A DNA stretch of 17,401 nucleotides from Acetobacteraceae bacterium (GCA_947446625.1 CANFIE010000033.1:1-17401); one strand, 5' to 3'; counted from the first letter of the stretch, positions 6,547 through 14,359 are shown. Notes: generated from the sequence alone by a model not told the origin. A program made the numbers and translations.

Positions 6547-8226
6547 CTAGCCGTGGACGCGCGGGGCACCACTCCGACGCCAGGCGCTCATTTGAATGGC
6601 GCTGGTGTGGACGTGGACGACCACCGGGCGGTTCTTGACAGCGAAGGCGGCGGCGATGCCGGCTTCGACTTCCGCTTCGCTGGAAATGGTGATGCCCTCG
6701 CAGCCGAAGACGCGCGCCCAGGCGGCGAAGTCGGGGTTGGTGAGGCGCACCGCCTTTTCATACGGGCGGTTGGGGTAGCGCACCTCATGGTGCATGCCGA
6801 TGGTGCCGTAGCGCTTGTTGTCGCTGATGATGATGATGGGCGTGCCGCCGTATTGCATGGCGGTGGCGATCTCGTTGCCGTTCATCAGCGCGCCGCCATC
6901 GCCGCAAAAGCCAATGGCCTGGCGGCCCGGATTGCGCAGCGAGGCAGCGACGGCCATGGGCACGCCGGAGCCCATGGCGCCAACCACCGAGGAGAGGAAG
7001 TTCATGCCCGGCTTGAACGGGATGTAGCGGTGGATGAAGGAGGAGAAGTTGCCGGCATCTGAGGTGAGGATGGCGTCGGGTGCCATGTGCTTGGCGATTT
7101 CGACGCAGACGGCGGCGAAGTTGACGCCATCGGGCGTGGCTTCCCATTCCGGCGCCATCAGCTTGTTGTGGATGGCGTTGAGGCCGCCAACCCAGGCGGT
7201 GCGCTTGGCCGCGCCGGCCGGGGGGCCGCGGCGCAGCAGGGCGCGGATGACGCTGGCCGGTTCGGCGGCGATGCCGAGGGTGACGTTGAAGACGCGGCCG
7301 ATTTCGTCGGCATTGGGCCATACGTGGACGAGCGGGAGCTGCGGGTCCGGCGCCATGGGGAAGGTGTAGGACTGGCTGACGCTGTCGGTGATGCGTTCGC
7401 CGAGGGAGACGATGAGGTCGGCCTTCTTCACCTCGTCCAGCAGCGCCTTGGGCACGCGGATGCCCATGTAGCCGCCGTAATTCGGGTGGGCGGCGTTGAA
7501 CAGATGCGGGCGGCGATGGGTGGGGCTGACCGGGAGCATCCATTGCTCGGCGAGCTGCTGGAGTTCCACCAGGGTTTCCAGCGAGGCATTGGCCAGGGCG
7601 CCGCCAACCCAGATGAGCGGGCGCTCGGCCTTGGCCAGCATGTCGGCGAGTTGGTCGAGATCCTCGGGCCGGGCGCCGCCATAGACGCGGGGGCGAGGCT
7701 TGCTCAGCGGGGCGTCGGTGAGTTCGTCGAAGATGTCTTCCGGCAGGATGACGGCGACGGGGCCGGGGGTGCCGGATTCCGCGAGGTGGAAGGCGCGGGC
7801 GATGCTCTCGCTGGCCTGGACGACCTCGTTGACCTCGATGACGTCCTTGGTCACGTCGGACAGGAACTTGGAGTAGTTCTGTTCCTGCAGGGCGAGGCGG
7901 CCGAAATCCTTGCGCTCCACCTGGCCGCAGAGGACCACCAGCGGGGTTGCGTCGTGGTAGGCGGTGTGGATGGCGACCATGGCGTTGGACAGGCCGGGGC
8001 CACGGCTGACCAGCAGCACGCCGGCGCGGCCGCCCTGCATGCGGCCATCGGCCACGGCCATGAAGCCGGCGCCGCCTTCATGCCGGCAGACCACGAGGTC
8101 CACATCCGGCACTTCGGTCAGCGCGTCGGTGAGGCCCAGGAAGCTTTCGCCCGGGACCATCCAGATTTTGTCGACGTTATGGGCCAGCAGGCTTTCAGCC
8201 AGCAGGCGGCCAACGGTTTTGCTCAT
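6547..8226 (-). CDS. ThDP-dependent acetolactate-synthase-like enzyme
   Basis: A 559-residue thiamine-diphosphate enzyme with the usual three domains (N-terminal PYR, central, C-terminal PP), the normal length for acetolactate synthase/benzoylformate decarboxylase relatives. The ThDP-activating glutamate is present (Glu50 in VCRHEGGAGF), which excludes glyoxylate carboligase, where this residue is Val. The ThDP/Mg motif begins GFCGDGGALMNGNE and ends with SDNKRYGT. Family members decarboxylate or carboligate 2-oxo acids; the substrate here cannot be read from sequence. Because it sits beside a D-2-hydroxyacid dehydrogenase, a catabolic decarboxylase role is at least as likely as branched-chain amino acid synthesis, and no small regulatory subunit is adjacent. 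The start at 8226 is fixed by AGGGAG at 8240-8235, which overlaps the stop of the preceding gene. The frame runs on upstream of 8226, but there it overlaps the first Bug gene and is not supported. Confidence 0.92.
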   Translation of the reverse strand: MSKTVGRLLAESLLAHNVDKIWMVPGESFLGLTDALTEVPDVDLVVCRHEGGAGFMAVADGRMQGGRAGVLLVSRGPGLSNAMVAIHTAYHDATPLVVLCGQVERKDFGRLALQEQNYSKFLSDVTKDVIEVNEVVQASESIARAFHLAESGTPGPVAVILPEDIFDELTDAPLSKPRPRVYGGARPEDLDQLADMLAKAERPLIWVGGALANASLETLVELQQLAEQWMLPVSPTHRRPHLFNAAHPNYGGYMGIRVPKALLDEVKKADLIVSLGERITDSVSQSYTFPMAPDPQLPLVHVWPNADEIGRVFNVTLGIAAEPASVIRALLRRGPPAGAAKRTAWVGGLNAIHNKLMAPEWEATPDGVNFAAVCVEIAKHMAPDAILTSDAGNFSSFIHRYIPFKPGMNFLSSVVGAMGSGVPMAVAASLRNPGRQAIGFCGDGGALMNGNEIATAMQYGGTPIIIISDNKRYGTIGMHHEVRYPNRPYEKAVRLTNPDFAAWARVFGCEGITISSEAEVEAGIAAAFAVKNRPVVVHVHTSAIQMSAWRRSGAPRVHG

Positions 8227-8239
8227 CTTCGTTTCTCCC

Positions 8240-9208
8240 TTATTCAACCTTGATGCCGGTGGCGGCGATGAGGCGCTGCCATTGCGGCACATCTTCTTCC
8301 AGGCGCTGGCGCAGCACGGCGGGGCCGGCCAGCAAAGGCTCGGTGCCGGCCGCGGCGAAGCGGGCCTTGACGTGTTCGAGGGTGCGGAAACTGGCCAGGG
8401 TTTCGGCCAGGCGCGTGGTGATTTCCGGCGGCAGCGCTGGCGGGCCGGCAATGCCGTACCAGTTGAGCGCGACATAGCCGGGGACGAATTCGGAGAGTGC
8501 CGGCACATCGGGCAACGCGGCGACGCGGGCGGCGGTGGTGACGCCGAGGATGCGGGCGCGGCCGGCCTGGACGTGGGGCAGGGTTTCCACGGTGCTGGCG
8601 AAGACCATGTCGATTTCGCCGGCGTAGAGCGCTGTCATCGCCGGGGCGGCGCCGCGATAGCTGATATGGGTGAGGTCCAGCCCCGCCACATGGCCGAACA
8701 GCGCGCCGGAGAGGTGGTTGGAGGAGCCGACGCCGCCGCTGCCATAGGTGAGCGCGCCAGGGCGGGCGCGGGCGGCCTGGATGAGCGCGGCGGGCGAGGT
8801 GAGCGCCGCGTTGGTGTTGACCACCAGGGCGGTGGGCACTTCCGCCACCAGGGAGACGGGCGTCATCGCCACGCGTGGGTCCAGCCCCGCGCTGGGGTAG
8901 AGCGCGTGGATGCTGGCGAGCGAGGCGGAGGTGAGGACGAAGGCGGTGCCATCGGGCGGGGATTGCACCACGGCGCGCAGGCCGAGCGAGCCGCCGGCCC
9001 CCGGGCGATTGTCGATGAGGAAGGGCTGGCCGAGGCGTTCGCGCAGGAGTTCGGCGAGCAGGCGGCCGACGCCGTCAATGGGCCCGCCGGCACCGAAGGG
9101 GATGACCAGGCGGGTGGGCTTTTCCGGCCAGGTGGCGGCCCGCGCCGGGCTGGCCAGAAAAGGCAGGGCCAAGGCAGGCAGGGCCAAGGCGGCGCGGCGG
9201 TGGATCAT
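8240..9208 (-). CDS. Bug-family (TctC-like) periplasmic solute-binding protein 1
   Basis: A 322-residue Bug-family binding protein. The signal peptide starts MIHRRAALALPALALP and is probably cleaved after PARA (about residue 24). Conserved features are TRLVIPFGAGGPIDGVGR, FLIDNRPGAGGSLG and SPPDGTAFVL. By eye it is clearly homologous to the other Bug protein of this operon but quite divergent, so the two probably bind different ligands or are an old duplication. Its ATG overlaps the stop of the D-2-hydroxyacid dehydrogenase (ATGA, 9208-9205), implying translational coupling; no separate Shine-Dalgarno is evident. The signal peptide's hydrophobic core contains an exact 15-bp tandem duplication (9161-9190) giving ALALP twice. 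Confidence 0.93.
   Translation of the reverse strand: MIHRRAALALPALALPFLASPARAATWPEKPTRLVIPFGAGGPIDGVGRLLAELLRERLGQPFLIDNRPGAGGSLGLRAVVQSPPDGTAFVLTSASLASIHALYPSAGLDPRVAMTPVSLVAEVPTALVVNTNAALTSPAALIQAARARPGALTYGSGGVGSSNHLSGALFGHVAGLDLTHISYRGAAPAMTALYAGEIDMVFASTVETLPHVQAGRARILGVTTAARVAALPDVPALSEFVPGYVALNWYGIAGPPALPPEITTRLAETLASFRTLEHVKARFAAAGTEPLLAGPAVLRQRLEEDVPQWQRLIAATGIKVE
9161..9190. repeat. 15-bp perfect tandem duplication in a signal peptide
   Basis: The 15-base unit AGGCAGGGCCAAGGC occurs twice without mismatch (9161-9175 and 9176-9190). It is in frame and encodes a repeated ALALP in the hydrophobic core of the first Bug protein's signal peptide, consistent with replication slippage that lengthened the signal by five residues. 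Confidence 0.9.
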
Positions 9209-10209
9209 ATCGGGCTGACCAGATTCTTCGGGGCCTGGCCGGCGAGGATGCGGGAGAGGTTGTCGCAGAAGATGGTGGTGACGCGCTCGGGCAGGCCATC
9301 ACTCGCCGCCGCGCTGTGCGGGCTGACGATGACATTGGGCAGCGTCCAGAACGGGCTTTCCGCCGGCAGTGGTTCCATCGAGAACACATCAAGGAAGGCG
9401 CCGCTGAGCCGGCCGGAGTGCAGCGCGGTGAGCAGCGCATCCTCCTGCACGATGCCGCCACGCGACACGTTGATGAGGTGGGCGCGGTCCGGCAGGCGGG
9501 CGAAGGCGGTGGCGTCGATGATGCCGCGTGTCGTCTCGGTCATCGGGCAGGCCAGGACCAGCCAGGCGACGCTGGGTAGCAGGGCGTGCAATTCGTTGAA
9601 GCCGGCAATGGCGTTGAAACCGGGCGGGGTGCCGGCGGCGGGGTCGCGGCGCATGCCGGTGACGCGCATGCCGAAGGCCTGCAACAGCCGGCCGATTTCC
9701 TGGCCTATGGGGCCGGTGCCGAGGACGAGGGCGTGCTGGCCGTCAACGTCGCGCGGTTCCTCGCCGAGGTAGAGCGATTCCCAGCGCTTTTCGAGCTGCT
9801 GCTGCGAGACGCGGGGGAATTGGCGGGCGAGCGCCATGAGGCCGGTGACGGCGGTTTGCGCCACGGCGGGGGCGCTGGCGCCGGCGCTGTTGGAGAGCTG
9901 CAGACCGCGGGCCAACATGTCCTGGTAGACCTGCATGTCGGTGCCGGCGCTGAAGGTCTGCACCCAGCGCAGTTCGGCGGCGGTTTTCAAAAATTCGATG
10001 AAGCGGATGAAGCGTGGGTTTTGCTTGTGGCGGCTGCCGCCGACGAACAAGTCGCGCGTGATGAAGGCGATGCTGGCGCCGGCGGGGTTGGGCAAAGGAC
10101 CGTGCTCGGCCACCGGGATGATCTCCACGGTGGACGAGACAGCCTGGATGCGGGCGCCGAAGCGCGCCGCACCCACATCGGACATCAGGATTCTGGTCAC
10201 GTCAGTCAC
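9205..10209 (-). CDS. D-2-hydroxyacid dehydrogenase family protein
   Basis: A 334-residue cytosolic NAD(P)-dependent oxidoreductase of the D-isomer-specific 2-hydroxyacid dehydrogenase family, interconverting 2-hydroxy acids and 2-oxo acids. The Rossmann loop is VLGTGPIGQEIG (about residues 162-173). The catalytic set is present: Arg250 in NVSRGG, Glu279 in SMEPLP and His298 in SPHSAA. The N-terminal substrate domain carries the substrate-binding-type loop FSAGTD. The likely start is GTG at 10209, giving an 8-bp overlap with the upstream aldolase gene; an in-frame ATG at 10185 is an alternative and neither has a clear Shine-Dalgarno. Position between an aldolase-like gene and a ThDP enzyme suggests that its 2-oxo product feeds decarboxylation, or that it reduces such an intermediate (inference). 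Substrate specificity, such as glyoxylate/hydroxypyruvate or larger acids, is not resolved. Confidence 0.92.
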   Translation of the reverse strand: MTDVTRILMSDVGAARFGARIQAVSSTVEIIPVAEHGPLPNPAGASIAFITRDLFVGGSRHKQNPRFIRFIEFLKTAAELRWVQTFSAGTDMQVYQDMLARGLQLSNSAGASAPAVAQTAVTGLMALARQFPRVSQQQLEKRWESLYLGEEPRDVDGQHALVLGTGPIGQEIGRLLQAFGMRVTGMRRDPAAGTPPGFNAIAGFNELHALLPSVAWLVLACPMTETTRGIIDATAFARLPDRAHLINVSRGGIVQEDALLTALHSGRLSGAFLDVFSMEPLPAESPFWTLPNVIVSPHSAAASDGLPERVTTIFCDNLSRILAGQAPKNLVSPI

Positions 10210-10993
10210 GGTAGGAGGGGTCGATCCGGTCCAGCTTGCGGAGCAGGGCGGCCCAGTCCATCACGCCGAAGGGGCGGCGGGTCTTCGGCTGGTAGGCGTG
10301 GAAGGTCTTTTCCACGATGGCCTGCGGCACGTCGATGAGCTTGGCGCCGGTGGCCATGGCGGCCAGCTGCGTCAGGCAGGAGAGTTCCATGCGGTGCAGG
10401 TCGTTCCAGCATTCCTGGATGGTGGCGCCGGCGGTCAGCAGGCCGTGGTTGCGCAGAATCATCGCCTTGTTGACCGGGCCAAGGTCGCGCACCAGGCGCT
10501 CCTGCTCGGAGAGGTCGAGCACCACGCCGTTGAAATCATGGTAGCTGATATGGGCGAAGCGCATGCTGGTTTGCGTGGCCGGCAGCAGGCCGCATTCCAG
10601 CATGGAGACGGCCATGCCGGGCCAGGTGTGGGTGTGGGCGACGCAGTGGAGATCGGGCCGCGCCTTGTGGATGGCGCTGTGGATGACGAAGCCGGCGCGG
10701 TTGACGCCGTAGTCGAGGCCGGCCGGGAATTCCGGCTTCATCAGGATGTTGCCTTCGTGGTCGATCTTGACCAGCGAGGAGGCGGTGATTTCCTCGTACA
10801 GCATGCCATAGGCGTTGATGAGGAAGGCTTCCGGCTCACCGGGGACGCGGACGCTGATGTGGTTCGCGATCAGGTCGCTCATGCCGTAGAGGTCGGTGAG
10901 GCGGTAGGCGGCGGCGAGGTCGACGCGGGCCTGCCATTCCTCGGCGCTGACCTTGTTGCGGACGGAGGGGACGAGGTTGGCACCATCGGGCAT
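10202..10993 (-). CDS. class II aldolase/adducin family protein
   Basis: A 263-residue protein of the class II aldolase/adducin family (PF00596). Three zinc-ligand histidines are recognisable by comparison with fuculose-1-phosphate aldolase: His120 and His122 in AHTHTWPG, and His183 in LRNHGLL. The catalytic glutamate of the classical sugar-phosphate aldolases (Glu73 in FucA) falls at Gly101 in my manual alignment (VNRAGFVIHSAIH). This places the protein in the adducin-like branch, where the reaction is often not a sugar-phosphate aldol cleavage; decarboxylase or lyase activity on a 3-hydroxy or 2-oxo acid is possible but unproven. The start at 10993 is fixed by AGGAG at 11005-11001. It overlaps the dehydrogenase gene downstream by 8 bp and follows the dioxygenase by 19 bp. 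The open frame upstream of the start overlaps the dioxygenase gene and is discarded. Confidence 0.9.
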   Translation of the reverse strand: MPDGANLVPSVRNKVSAEEWQARVDLAAAYRLTDLYGMSDLIANHISVRVPGEPEAFLINAYGMLYEEITASSLVKIDHEGNILMKPEFPAGLDYGVNRAGFVIHSAIHKARPDLHCVAHTHTWPGMAVSMLECGLLPATQTSMRFAHISYHDFNGVVLDLSEQERLVRDLGPVNKAMILRNHGLLTAGATIQECWNDLHRMELSCLTQLAAMATGAKLIDVPQAIVEKTFHAYQPKTRRPFGVMDWAALLRKLDRIDPSYRD

Positions 10994-11012
10994 GGGAAAT
11001 CTCCTGGGGTTT

Positions 11013-11981
11013 TTAGCCGTTGTAGAAGGGGCGGCCGAAGTCGCGGAGCCACAGGCGCACGAGGTGGCGCTTGCGGTCAGGCTCGGGCCAATCCGTGAAG
11101 CCGGTGCGCTTGTGGCCAAGCAGCCGGTTGCTGACGATTTGTACCTGACCCTGCTGGAAGTGGAAGTCGAAGCGGAGCTTTTCGGTGGTCATGATGCCAT
11201 CGAAGGCTTCGAGCGCTTCCTGGGTCTCGGCGTCCATCGTCTCGCCGGCCAGCTTGTAGCCGTTGACGATTTGGAATTTGGAGACGCGACCGAGCAGGAG
11301 GTTGTTGCGCCATTCAAAGATGGGGGCGCTGTGGGTCATGACATCGCCGGGGGCGTGTTCGCGCTGGCGGTCGAAGATGAAGGGGCGGTAGAGGCGCGGC
11401 AGCAGCCGGGGGTGGCGGGCGCGCATTTCATTGTGGGCGGCGTGGAAGCTGACCAGGCCGGAGACGCCGCCCTGCATGGCGGTTTGCAGGCAGAACAGGC
11501 TGACGAAATCGGGCGGGCAGATGTTATAGGAATTATCCACATGGAAGTTCTGGTCGGCGTTGGTAACATCTGGCCGCACGCCGTTGCCGGGCGGTTTGCC
11601 GAGATCAGTGACGCCATAGACCATGGTGCCGTCCCATTTCTGCGCTACGGGGCGGGCCAGCAGGCTGGCGAGCAGCCAGTAGATTTTGGTGGCGACGTCG
11701 CGGCCCCAGGCCTGCACCGGCAGGCGGTCCAGCACCACGAAGCCGGGGGCTTCGGCCAGCAGGCGCTGGGCCTGGGCCATGAGGGTCCGGCTGTGGGTAA
11801 GGGGGAAGTCGCGCGGGTGCAGGGCGAGGATGGGGAGCGGATTGTCGGCCAGCAGGGCGGCGATGGCTTCCAATTCCTCGGCGGCGGCGGGGGGAATGGG
11901 CAGCAGCCCGGCGCTGGGGGCCAGGCTTTCGCCATGCCAGACCAGCCCGCCGGCCAACTCGGTTGCCATTTCCTGGGCCAT
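11013..11981 (-). CDS. TauD/TfdA-family Fe(II)/2-oxoglutarate dioxygenase
   Basis: A 322-residue predicted non-haem iron oxygenase of the TauD/TfdA family (PF02668). The iron triad is visible: His147 and Asp149 in NFHVDNSYN, and the distal His290 in LLGHKRTGF. An arginine near 309 in RHLVRLWLRD is the likely 2-oxoglutarate carboxylate ligand. The spacing of about 140 residues between HxD and the distal His is normal. Family members hydroxylate small molecules such as taurine, 2,4-D or alkyl sulfates, using 2-oxoglutarate and O2; the substrate here is unknown. ATG 11981 is supported by AAGGAG at 11997-11992. It is the first gene of the second block of the minus-strand operon, after a 148-bp gap containing a hairpin, so it may have its own promoter. 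No signal peptide is present. Confidence 0.9.
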   Translation of the reverse strand: MAQEMATELAGGLVWHGESLAPSAGLLPIPPAAAEELEAIAALLADNPLPILALHPRDFPLTHSRTLMAQAQRLLAEAPGFVVLDRLPVQAWGRDVATKIYWLLASLLARPVAQKWDGTMVYGVTDLGKPPGNGVRPDVTNADQNFHVDNSYNICPPDFVSLFCLQTAMQGGVSGLVSFHAAHNEMRARHPRLLPRLYRPFIFDRQREHAPGDVMTHSAPIFEWRNNLLLGRVSKFQIVNGYKLAGETMDAETQEALEAFDGIMTTEKLRFDFHFQQGQVQIVSNRLLGHKRTGFTDWPEPDRKRHLVRLWLRDFGRPFYNG

Positions 11982-12129
11982 GCCCGGTGTTCTCCTTGGA
12001 CCGGGGCAGGCTAATCCCGCTTTGCGTGGCTGGCTAGAACATGATCGCCGCTGGCCGCAGCGCGCATGTTCCAGCTTTTGAGGGCGACTGATTCACCGCG
12101 CCGGCGATGCGGCCTGCGCGGCTCAGGCG
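11982..12129. other. operon-internal gap with hairpin repeat
   Basis: The only sizeable gap in the minus-strand gene run. It holds the dioxygenase Shine-Dalgarno at its left end and a long imperfect palindrome at 12033-12075. No gene is supported. A T-tract does not follow the hairpin in the direction of transcription. Confidence 0.6.
12033..12075. repeat. 43-bp imperfect palindrome between rhomboid and dioxygenase genes
   Basis: Arms GCTAGAACATG (12033-12043) and CATGTTCCAGC (12065-12075) pair over 11 positions with one mismatch. An inner perfect stem CGCTG/CAGCG (12049-12053, 12058-12062) closes a GCCG loop. On the plus strand it is followed by TTTTGAGGG and then TGATTCACCG (12089-12098), which resembles GTGATTCGC at 4903-4911 in repeat copy 1. 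It may belong to a related alphaproteobacterial intergenic palindrome family. It could act as an attenuator or processing site within the operon (inference). Confidence 0.7.
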
Positions 12130-12960
12130 CTAGAACCACGCTGACAGGAACAGCAGCACCACGAAGAGGGCGGCCTTGCCGAGCGCGGCCAGGGTACCGT
12201 CGGCATGGCCGTAGCCGACGGCCTCGCCGGGTTGTTGCGGGCCCAGCTGGGGGGCGAAGTCAAAGCTGACGCGGCGGAGCCAGCCCAGGCGCTCGGTGGG
12301 TTGCGCCAGGGCGGGTTGGAAGAGTTCCACCCCCGGCTGGCGCAGCGGCGCCACCAGCACCATGCCGGCGATGAAGCCGCCGATATGCGCCCACCAGGCG
12401 ACATCATGTTCGCCGCCATGGCCGCCGGTGGCGGCCTCCAGCAGGTTGACGGCGAACCAGGAGGCGACGAACCAGCTGGCGGGCAGCAGCACCGGCAGGC
12501 GGGCGAAGGCCAGGACGAAGAGCTTGGCACGGGGGTAGAGCAGCAGGTAGGCGGCCATGATGCCGGCAATGCCGCCGCTGGCGCCGACCAGGGGAACCTC
12601 AGGGTCCTTGCCCAGCGCCACATGCAGGGCGGCGCCGAGGATGCCGGCGAGCAGGTAGAGCAGCAGATAGCGCCAATGGCCGAGCGCATCCTCGACATTG
12701 TCGCCGAAGACAAACAGGGCGAGCAGGTTGCCGGCCAGATGCAGCCAGCCGCCATGCAGGAACATGTAGCCGACCAGCCGCAGCAACTGCGTGGGGTCGC
12801 GTGGGTTGGCGCGCAAATCCTGCGGCCAGAGCGCCAGCTGCTCCTCAAACCCCGGGGCGGCGAGTTGGGCCGCGAAGGTGAGGGTGCAGACGAACACCAG
12901 CCCCCAGGTGACCAGGGGGTAGCGGATGCGGGACATCGGCAGGTCGTCGGCGAGGAGCAT
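12130..12960 (-). CDS. rhomboid-family intramembrane serine protease
   Basis: A 276-residue inner-membrane protein of the rhomboid family (PF01694). The catalytic dyad is visible: Ser128 in GASGGIAG and His192 in WWAHIGGFIAG. The family's HGGWLHLAGN motif (His69, His74, Asn78) is intact, and six or more hydrophobic segments are evident, plus a final hydrophobic segment at the C-terminus (ALFVVLLFLSAWF). Rhomboids cleave single-pass membrane proteins within the membrane; the target is unknown. ATG 12960 is preceded by AGGA about 8 bases upstream, and the gene follows the cyclic amidohydrolase by 10 bp, so it is almost certainly co-transcribed. A membrane protease is unusual among catabolic enzymes, and it may be a passenger gene or act on a membrane protein of the pathway. 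Confidence 0.93.
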   Translation of the reverse strand: MLLADDLPMSRIRYPLVTWGLVFVCTLTFAAQLAAPGFEEQLALWPQDLRANPRDPTQLLRLVGYMFLHGGWLHLAGNLLALFVFGDNVEDALGHWRYLLLYLLAGILGAALHVALGKDPEVPLVGASGGIAGIMAAYLLLYPRAKLFVLAFARLPVLLPASWFVASWFAVNLLEAATGGHGGEHDVAWWAHIGGFIAGMVLVAPLRQPGVELFQPALAQPTERLGWLRRVSFDFAPQLGPQQPGEAVGYGHADGTLAALGKAALFVVLLFLSAWF

Positions 12961-12970
12961 GGCGGGGGTC

Positions 12971-14359
12971 CTAACGCGCGGGCTGGCGGTGCAGGTAGCG
13001 GCCGGTACCGCGGGCGGCGGCTTGCGGCGTGCCGTGCTTCAGGGCGAAGCGGCCGCGTACCAAAGTGTGGCGCACCTGGCCGCGCAACTGCCAGCCTTCA
13101 TGGATGGAATAGCCGGCGGCGGAGTGCTGGTCTTCGCGGCGGACCTCGGCGGTGGCGTTGAGATCGACGATGGCGAAATCGGCGTCCAGCCCCGGGGCGA
13201 TGCGGCCCTTGCGGTCAGCCAGGCCCATGGCGCGGGCCGGGTTTTCCGCCGTGAGGGCGGCGATGCGGCCAAGCGGCAGGCCGCGCTTGTGGTGGCCTTC
13301 GCTGAGCAGCAGCGGCAACAGGGATTGCAGGCCAGGGCAGCCGGGCGAGGCGGCCCAGATGCCGCCCTGCTTGGCGCTGATCTCGCGGTGGACGTGGTCG
13401 GTGCCGATGGTGTCCATGCCGCCATCCAGCAGGCCTTGCCAGAGCGCGGCGCTGTCACTGGCTTCGCGCAGCGGTGGGTTGATTTTGCCGACATCGCCGA
13501 TGGGGCTGGTGATGTCATGCGTCAGGTAGTGCGGGCAGGTTTCGATGGTGATGTTGGTGCCCAGCGCCCGGGCTTGCAGCGCGGCTTCATAGGCGGCCTG
13601 CGAGGAGATGTGCACGACGTAGAGCCGGGCGCCGGTGAGGCGGGAGAACAGCGCCACGCGCTGCACCGCCTCGGCCTCGACGAAGGGCGGGCGCGAGGCG
13701 TTCCAGCTGGCCAGGCCGCCCTTGCCTTCGGGGTCGGCGGCCATGGCGCGGTCGCGCATGATCCAGGCGGCTTCGATATTCTCGGGGTGCGGGCAGAGCA
13801 GGGCGCCTTCGGCGGCGATGGCCTCGGCGAGGCGGAGCAGGAAGCCGTCATCGATATCGGGCAGGCCGAGGCGTTTGCCGTCGCCACCGCGGTTGTTCAT
13901 GAACAGCTTGAAGCTGGGCACGCCGTATTCGTGCACGTAGCGCGGCAGCGCGGCCAGTTGCGCTTCGGTGCTGATGATGAAGTGGTAGCCGAAATCGATG
14001 CAGGCGCCGGCTTCGGTGACGGCGCGGACCTCGTCGAACTCGGCCTCGAACGGGGTGGCGCCGAGCCAGTAGGGAATGAAGGTGGTGACGCCACCAGCGG
14101 CGGCGGCGGCGGTTTCGCGGGCGGCATCCTCCGGCACGCGGGGGCGGGAAATATCCTTGCCGCTGCCGAGGTGGAGGTGGGCGTCGATGGCGCCGGGCAT
14201 GATGTGCAGGCCGGTGGCGTCGAGCGTTTCGGCGGCGGGTGGCGTTTCATCGGCGGCCAGGATGGCGGCGATGCGGCCGGCGCGGATGCCGATATTGGCG
14301 GCGACGCCATTGGTGCCGGGCAGCACCACCGTGCCGCCCTGGATCAACAGGTCCAGCAT
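12971..14359 (-). CDS. dihydropyrimidinase/hydantoinase-type cyclic amidohydrolase
   Basis: A 462-residue metal-dependent amidohydrolase of the dihydroorotase/dihydropyrimidinase/allantoinase group, normal length. The binuclear metal site is complete: His61 and His63 in GAIDAHLHL, the carbamylation-type Lys151 in SFKLFM, His191 in CPHPEN, His250 in YVVHISS and Asp321 in IGTDHV. The C-terminus returns to the small beta domain (GRIAPGLDADFAIVD). Family members hydrolyse cyclic amides such as hydantoins, dihydropyrimidines, allantoin or dihydroorotate. Catabolic context argues against a pyrimidine-biosynthetic dihydroorotase, but the exact ring is not determined. ATG 14359 overlaps the stop of the isochorismatase-like gene (TGATG), indicating tight translational coupling and probably consecutive steps: ring opening, then deamidation of an N-carbamoyl or amide product (inference). 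Confidence 0.92.
   Translation of the reverse strand: MLDLLIQGGTVVLPGTNGVAANIGIRAGRIAAILAADETPPAAETLDATGLHIMPGAIDAHLHLGSGKDISRPRVPEDAARETAAAAAGGVTTFIPYWLGATPFEAEFDEVRAVTEAGACIDFGYHFIISTEAQLAALPRYVHEYGVPSFKLFMNNRGGDGKRLGLPDIDDGFLLRLAEAIAAEGALLCPHPENIEAAWIMRDRAMAADPEGKGGLASWNASRPPFVEAEAVQRVALFSRLTGARLYVVHISSQAAYEAALQARALGTNITIETCPHYLTHDITSPIGDVGKINPPLREASDSAALWQGLLDGGMDTIGTDHVHREISAKQGGIWAASPGCPGLQSLLPLLLSEGHHKRGLPLGRIAALTAENPARAMGLADRKGRIAPGLDADFAIVDLNATAEVRREDQHSAAGYSIHEGWQLRGQVRHTLVRGRFALKHGTPQAAARGTGRYLHRQPAR

Noticed and set aside
6547..8226. Glyoxylate carboligase, which would imply an allantoin-to-glyoxylate pathway with the cyclic amidohydrolase
   Set aside because: Glyoxylate carboligase has Val instead of the ThDP-activating Glu. 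This protein has Glu50 in RHEGGAGF, so the simple allantoin/glyoxylate reading is not supported.
7087..9772. Long plus-strand open frames opposite the ThDP, Bug and dehydrogenase genes
   Set aside because: They are Gly/Ala/Asp/His-rich, contain no recognisable domain, and lie antisense to genes with complete family motifs. High GC at third codon positions readily produces such antisense frames.
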